Below are positions 61,345 through 64,000 of a stretch of DNA of 64,000 nucleotides, piece by piece. The stretch's first letter is position 1. Each line of letters starts with the position of its first letter. The notes beneath the pieces were generated by a model. That model was not told where the DNA came from. It ran no database searches and saw only the letters and a list, made by a program, of their open reading frames with translations. A program made the translations under genes and the position numbers. Source of the DNA: Sansalvadorimonas sp965243775 (GTDB lineage Bacteria; Pseudomonadota; Gammaproteobacteria; Pseudomonadales; Endozoicomonadaceae); NCBI GenBank assembly GCA_965243775.1, contig CBDEWF010000143.1:62001-126000 (forward strand), written 5' to 3'.

Positions 61345-62556
61345 TCAACCCTTTACCCTTTCAATAACCGTGGCAATACCCATACCGCCACCCACACACA
61401 GGGTGACCAGGCCATAACGCTGCTGCCGGGCTTCCAGTTCATCCAGAACAGTACCAACCAGGATGGCTCCTGTTGCTCCCAGTGGATGTCCCATAGCAAT
61501 AGCGCCACCATTAACATTGATTTTTTCCCAGGGAACACCGGTATCCTTCTGGAACTTCATAACCACTGAAGCAAAAGCTTCATTCACTTCGAACAGGTCA
61601 ATATCATCAAAACCCAGACCAGCCACAGCCAGGGCCTTACGGGCGGAAGGAGCAGGACCCGTGAGCATAATGGTGGGATCTGTACCCACAACAGCTGTTG
61701 AGACCACCTTACCCCTGGGTTTGATACCCATCTTCCTGCCAGCCTCTTCACTGCCAATCAGCAGGACTGTAGCGCCATCCACAATCCCGGAAGAGTTACC
61801 GGCATGGTGAACATGGCTTATCTGCTCAACCTGGGGGTACTTATCACGGGCCACGCCATCAAAACCCATCGCTCCCATCATCTGGAAAGAAGGGTTCAAC
61901 CCGGAAAGACCGTCGATGGAACAGTCAGCCCGGACAAGTTCATCCTGCTCCAAGATAGTTATGCCGTTCCGATCCCTGACCGGGATAATGGATTTCTCAA
62001 AAGCTCCTTTCTGCCAGGCTGCTGCAGCCTTATGGTGAGAGTTGACTGCATATTCATCCACATCATCTCGGGAAAAGCCTTCAAGGGTCGCAATCAAATC
62101 AGCGCCGATCCCCTGGGGCAGAAAACCGGTATTAAGGTTGGTTTCCGGGTCCATCACCCAGGCTCCGCCATCGCTGCCCATGGGTATACGGGACATGGAC
62201 TCAACCCCACCGGCCACAACCAGATGTTCCCAGCCAGAACGAATTTTCATGGCCGCCAGGTTGACAGCTTCAGCACCAGAGGCGCAGAAACGGTTGAGGG
62301 TAACGCCGCCAACATCATCATTCCAGTTGGCAGCCAGGGCCGCTGTTTTGGCGATATCTGCCCCCAGATCACCGACTGCGGTCACACAGCCCAGCACGAT
62401 ATCGTCCACAGAGCCGGTTTCAAAACCGCTACGTTCCTGCAAAGTGTTAAGAAGATCTGCCACCATGGTAACCGGCTTTACTTCATGCAGGGCTCCGGTT
62501 TTCTTACCGCGCCCACGTGGAGTTCGGATGGCGTCGTAGATAAAAGCTTCGCTCAT
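61345..62556 (-). CDS. Acetyl-CoA C-acyltransferase (thiolase)
   Basis: 403 residues. Nucleophile Cys91 in NRFCASGAEAVNLAA, NEAFA, general-base His in GGAIAMGHPLGATGA and second Cys in LCVGGGMGIA. Cleaves 3-ketoacyl-CoA to acetyl-CoA in beta-oxidation. The start at 62556 (MSEAFIYDAIRTP) is preferred: the family N-terminus begins there and GGGGAAG lies upstream; the 40 extra residues in frame look non-coding. It is first in a two-gene operon with the FadB/FadJ-like enzyme. Confidence 0.94.
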   Translation of the reverse strand: MSEAFIYDAIRTPRGRGKKTGALHEVKPVTMVADLLNTLQERSGFETGSVDDIVLGCVTAVGDLGADIAKTAALAANWNDDVGGVTLNRFCASGAEAVNLAAMKIRSGWEHLVVAGGVESMSRIPMGSDGGAWVMDPETNLNTGFLPQGIGADLIATLEGFSRDDVDEYAVNSHHKAAAAWQKGAFEKSIIPVRDRNGITILEQDELVRADCSIDGLSGLNPSFQMMGAMGFDGVARDKYPQVEQISHVHHAGNSSGIVDGATVLLIGSEEAGRKMGIKPRGKVVSTAVVGTDPTIMLTGPAPSARKALAVAGLGFDDIDLFEVNEAFASVVMKFQKDTGVPWEKINVNGGAIAMGHPLGATGAILVGTVLDELEARQQRYGLVTLCVGGGMGIATVIERVKG

Positions 62557-62733
62557 GGGGCTTCCCCTTTTCTCCCTGAAAATACATTTTTCATCGGCGC
62601 AAATTACGAAAATAATTGACGAAAAATGTCCTTCCCGATCATCGCTGTTTATTGTGCTTACAACATAGCGGGTCAAACCGGAGTCTCAATAGCAAAAGGG
62701 GTCATTGGGAATGGCGCAATTCATCATCACCGA

Positions 62734-62899
62734 TAAGTACCTGGACACATGAAATCATATATTTCTGACTCAATCTCCAGGCACGCTCAGCCGTGCTGCA
62801 GCTCCGGTCACATAGCGGGCTATGCTCTCTGCACTGCAACCCAGCTGAGCAACCTGTTTATTGGCCAGAAATATGCGATTCCATATGCCCAGGTACTTA
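62734..62899. repeat. Inverted repeat pair upstream of the thiolase gene
   Basis: TAAGTACCTGG (62734-62744) and CCAGGTACTTA (62889-62899) are perfect complements 144 bp apart, with palindrome-rich sequence between (CATAGCGGGCTATG). The 404-bp gap has no gene. This could be a small mobile repeat. Confidence 0.4.
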
Positions 62900-62960
62900 A
62901 GACATACCCGCAGAATGGACTGATGGGGAAGGCTTGCAGATTCCACAAGCCTCCTGTGAA

Positions 62961-63437
62961 CTAATGGCGCACAGCATCAACCGACAAGGTATCAAGAATT
63001 GTCTCCATCGCCTCTCTCTTGCTGGCCCGGTAGTCAGTATCTACTGTGACCTCTTTCTGATGGCGGGATACCATTTCTGCCAGTTTTCTGGAAAACTCTT
63101 CAAGCAGGGTCTTGGCTTCACCAGCGTGCTCCCTGACAGACTCGCTGAACTGGATAACGAAAACAGGGTTATTCTCCGTGTCCTCCTGGGACGTTTCATA
63201 GAGACCCAGACGGAAAGAATCTTCATCGCTCAGATCTGCCAGAGTAAAGGTGCGGGTCAGAACTTTGGACTTGAGAATAGTCATCAGCTCCAGTGCATCA
63301 GCTGCCGATACTTTTCGGCTCTCCAGACAACGGGTAAGAAACTCCCTTGGCGTCTGGTGGGAATCACGAAATTGTTCGATAAGCTCCTGGTGTCGGTTAA
63401 AAATGGAATCTGTGCCGGGGTTCTTCTTATTCATCAT
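62961..63437 (-). CDS. Small soluble protein, unknown function
   Basis: 158 residues, charged and helical, no signal peptide. The middle part (SFRLGLYETSQEDTENNPVF) is flanked by helices rich in Glu and Lys. GGGGAG lies 7 nt before the ATG, a strong ribosome site, so it is probably expressed. No family recognised. It lies between the fad operon and an AraC-type regulator on the same strand, with a 185-bp gap to the regulator. Confidence 0.6.
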   Translation of the reverse strand: MMNKKNPGTDSIFNRHQELIEQFRDSHQTPREFLTRCLESRKVSAADALELMTILKSKVLTRTFTLADLSDEDSFRLGLYETSQEDTENNPVFVIQFSESVREHAGEAKTLLEEFSRKLAEMVSRHQKEVTVDTDYRASKREAMETILDTLSVDAVRH

Positions 63438-63622
63438 CGTGATCTCCCCTTCTTCCCATAAAAGCTACCTTGTTATTATTCTTATAGGCTGTTTTGACGA
63501 TTACTACTCCTGCAATATCAGAGTACTGCCCTCACTACTCCATAGACATATCATGAAAGCCACTCTTTTTAGAACTAAATATGTTGAATATCGAGTAGTA
63601 CAGGCAAGGATGTGAACACTCC

Positions 63623-64000
63623 CTAAGCAATCTGCCGCTGATCCCGCCAGGCTCCAGGAGTAAGACCGGTCCACTTTTTGAAAGCCCTGTGGAAAGTGCT
63701 GGGTTCGGCAAAACCTGTTGCTTCAGCAATTTCATTAATAGACAGATCCTGGCGCAGCAGATGATAAACAGCAATATCCCGTCGTATACCATCCTTGATT
63801 TCACGGTAGGAGTTGCCTTCTGCTTTCAGCCGCCGACGCAGAGTCTGGGTTGACATATTCAGACTGCGGGCAATATCTTCAAAGGATGGCAGATCTTCAT
63901 AGCTCATGTTTTCCAGGCGGCGGCGGATCTGGGCAGAAAGGCTGTCATCATGACGATAGCGGGTCAGGAAATTACCAGGCACTTCATTCAGGTAGGTTTC
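63623..64000 (-). CDS. AraC-family transcription regulator, C-terminal part (cut by window edge)
   Basis: The frame is open to the right edge; about 125 residues are present. Two helix-turn-helix motifs form the AraC DNA-binding domain: SFEDIARSLNMSTQTLRRRL and SINEIAEATGFAEPSTFHRA, then FKKWTGLTPGAWRDQ. The spacing and the Arg/Lys-rich first recognition helix match the OruR/ArgR-type AraC subgroup, whose members have an N-terminal arabinose-binding-like domain, not seen here. Adjacency to the fad genes suggests, but does not prove, control of acyl-CoA metabolism. Confidence 0.9.
   Translation of the reverse strand, partial: ETYLNEVPGNFLTRYRHDDSLSAQIRRRLENMSYEDLPSFEDIARSLNMSTQTLRRRLKAEGNSYREIKDGIRRDIAVYHLLRQDLSINEIAEATGFAEPSTFHRAFKKWTGLTPGAWRDQRQIA

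Noticed and set aside
61804..62619. A 271-codon plus-strand frame inside the thiolase gene
   Set aside because: It lies wholly opposite a clearly recognised thiolase with active-site motifs, and its product has no domain features.

Overview
The window looks like chromosomal DNA of a marine, host-associated gammaproteobacterium. Housekeeping genes (pyrophosphate-type phosphofructokinase, mgsA, ackA, glpX, the opp operon, beta-oxidation genes) have a clear gammaproteobacterial character. Large eukaryote-like proteins (a ubiquitin-specific protease and a 12-finger zinc-finger protein), IS fragments and short inverted-repeat elements sit between them. This mix resembles Endozoicomonas-type invertebrate symbionts of the Oceanospirillales, but the genus is an inference. 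No rRNA, tRNA, CRISPR array or prophage was seen.

Layout. 1-4.6 kb: end of a phosphofructokinase gene, a YHS protein, a hydrolase, a small Cys-rich secreted protein, mgsA and a split ThrE-type exporter. 4.8-6.2 kb: a beta-CASP metallo-hydrolase. 6.3-25.3 kb: a same-strand block read right to left. It holds ABC transporter, HlyD-type adaptor, a 1685-residue adhesin with a LapA-like retention module, TolC, an OmpA lipoprotein, a 1414-residue hybrid kinase, CheR, CheB and a REC-PAS-GGDEF-EAL protein. It reads as a type I secreted adhesin system joined to a signalling cascade ending in cyclic-di-GMP. No lapG or lapD is present in the window. 25.4-33.8 kb: tag, oppABCDF and ackA. 33.8-42.7 kb: a 416-residue orphan, a Bcr/CflA efflux pump, a 200-bp MITE-like element, a YbaM-like protein, cardiolipin synthase, a membrane diguanylate cyclase, two small membrane proteins, glpX and a Rap1a-like secreted protein. 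42.7-51.1 kb: a lipoprotein, the USP-type protease with basic NLS-like clusters, then enoyl-CoA hydratase, acyl-CoA dehydrogenase, a membrane-anchored orphan and an alpha-methylacyl-CoA racemase. 51.4-52.8 kb: rbsD-rbsK behind a perfect LacI-type palindrome. 53-59.1 kb: the accessory island, with a 1040-residue orphan, an inverted-repeat element, the zinc-finger repeat protein, IS66 and IS1 fragments and another MITE-like element. 59.2-64 kb: a FadB/FadJ-like enzyme and its thiolase, an orphan, and an AraC-type regulator cut by the window edge.

How it fits together. Carbon metabolism (glycolysis and gluconeogenesis, acetate, methylglyoxal, peptide import, ribose phosphorylation, fatty and branched acyl-CoA breakdown) suits a host-fed heterotroph. 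The adhesin block and three c-di-GMP or phosphorelay proteins point to regulated surface attachment. The USP protein, the zinc-finger array and the 1040- and 416-residue orphans are candidates for proteins acting on a eukaryotic host. A dispersed palindromic repeat recurs three times between genes (2.5, 32.1 and 51.2 kb). Calls are from reading the sequence and known family motifs only; no database search was run.
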